Below are positions 63,355-64,000 of a DNA stretch of 64,000 nucleotides, piece by piece (within the stretch, counting starts at the first letter, position 1; each line of letters begins with the position of its first letter). The translations under genes and the position numbers were made by a program. Below the pieces are notes generated by a model. It had not been told where the DNA came from. It did not search any database and saw only the letters and a list, made by a program, of their open reading frames with translations. This DNA comes from Nitrospinota bacterium (lineage in GTDB: Bacteria > Nitrospinota > Nitrospinia > Nitrospinales > VA-1): positions 21,655 to 85,654 of the forward strand of contig WAIB01000008.1 in assembly GCA_009873655.1 (NCBI GenBank). The letters run 5' to 3'.

Positions 63355-64000
63355 ATGGGCAACGATTTATTAACTAAAAAAATTCTGGTGGTAGACAACT
63401 CCAAGGTTATCACCAAAATCATACAAAATTTTCTCGCTGAATCCGGATTCGAACCAGGAAATATTTTCCGGGCCGAAACAAAAAACCAGGCAATGATGAT
63501 GCTCGGACTGGAAAAATTTGACCTGATTACCTCCGCAATTCATTTAAGCGATTCCAACGGAATAGATTTTTTAAAAGAAGTTAGAAATAATGGTGATGAC
63601 AAACACCGTAACACCCCATTTTTGATCATCAGCGCCGATAGTAAAGAAGACTATTTAGATGACCTCAAAGAATTTTCCGGATGTGCGTTTTTAAGCAAAC
63701 CATTCAATCAAAAGCAAATAAAAGAATGGGTGTACAAGGCTCTTAACTGCCTTGAAGAAACCCCTGAAGAAGAAACCGGCCCCTCAAAAGTTTCGCAGGG
63801 AAAAACCGAAATAGAAGTTCCTGAAAAAATAAAAGAGCTTTTTTCCAAAGGCATTATAGAGGCGATGGAGCAGTATATGGCCGATGCCAGCCCCACGAAA
63901 CTAAAAGAGGATTGGGAACTGAATGGATTCTTCAGTTCCTGGGTAGACCTGATGGACTCAGAAAACAGAGTTCAGCTGAACTTGATTATTAATTTTCCTA
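63355..64000 (+). CDS. pseudo-receiver protein with CheX-like domain (incomplete)
   Basis: Open from the ATG at 63355 to the window end (215 codons plus one base; 3' end not seen). Residues 8-128 are a receiver domain: ILVVDNSKVITKII, FDLITSAIHLSDSNG and FLSKPF with the lysine. The phospho-accepting aspartate is replaced by alanine (the ITSA position). From about 158 a second domain starts (KELFSKGIIEAMEQYM, then a strand RVQLNLIINF) that resembles CheX/CheC-type phosphatases. The gene may act on other response regulators, but this is inferred from pattern only. Confidence 0.65.
   Translation, partial: MGNDLLTKKILVVDNSKVITKIIQNFLAESGFEPGNIFRAETKNQAMMMLGLEKFDLITSAIHLSDSNGIDFLKEVRNNGDDKHRNTPFLIISADSKEDYLDDLKEFSGCAFLSKPFNQKQIKEWVYKALNCLEETPEEETGPSKVSQGKTEIEVPEKIKELFSKGIIEAMEQYMADASPTKLKEDWELNGFFSSWVDLMDSENRVQLNLIINFP

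Overview
The window looks like a chromosome segment of a free-living Gram-negative bacterium, most plausibly a Nitrospinota (Nitrospina-like) nitrite oxidiser. The cell type is seen directly: KDO-8-P synthase, BamD, ExbB/ExbD, an AsmA-like protein, a MacAB-type exporter and several lipoproteins imply an outer membrane. The phylum is inferred from the gene mixture (di-haem b558-type succinate dehydrogenase, assimilatory NirA next to an FNT nitrite channel, an orphan urate-oxidase-N-type membrane protein, DivIVA in a Gram-negative) and was not tested by phylogeny. Almost everything is housekeeping. I see no rRNA, CRISPR array, prophage or insertion sequence.

Layout. 1-10.8 kb, plus strand: a zinc-ribbon protein; sdhCAB; ispH and a squalene/phytoene synthase (isoprenoids); small membrane proteins; a Fe-S uracil-DNA glycosylase; an aldo/keto reductase. 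10.9-15.4 kb, minus strand: a four-gene MacAB-like export operon with a terminator-like hairpin in its leader. 15.5-19.3 kb, plus strand: a large AsmA-like protein with about 110-residue repeats and a TPR protein, followed by repeat-rich noncoding DNA. 19.6-29.6 kb, minus strand: purKE, a NifU-like protein, cstA, purA, a CxxCxxCC protein, proB, a hydrolase and an NfeD/SppA-like protease. 29.7-40.8 kb, mostly plus strand: a pseudo-receiver, kdsA, a Kelch protein, RlmD/TrmA-type methyltransferase, a broken CNBD-histidine kinase gene, asnS (minus), yggT-divIVA-yggU, a frameshifted mtnA and a sugar nucleotidyltransferase. 40.9-47.3 kb: a DUF3386-like protein and exbBD (minus), bamD, a sigma-70 factor, plsY, tRNA-Gly and tRNA-Cys, a PilZ protein and ftsY (minus).

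47.5-64 kb is the most unusual part. A three-gene block (47540-51689) has two tandem B12-binding radical SAM proteins, each ending in a glycosyltransferase-9-like half domain, with a membrane-anchored free copy of the same domain between them. I could not assign this to a described pathway. Next come an FG-GAP lipoprotein, a geranylgeranyl-reductase-like flavoprotein with an SDR/DUF2867 partner, the nirA-FNT nitrite assimilation pair under a sigma-54-like promoter, a DCC-lipase maturation factor fusion, a 501-residue pentapeptide-repeat protein with small downstream genes, and an incomplete pseudo-receiver/CheX-like protein at the window edge.

Two genes about 4 kb apart (the kinase and mtnA) carry single-base frameshifts, so either recent decay or consensus errors should be considered there.
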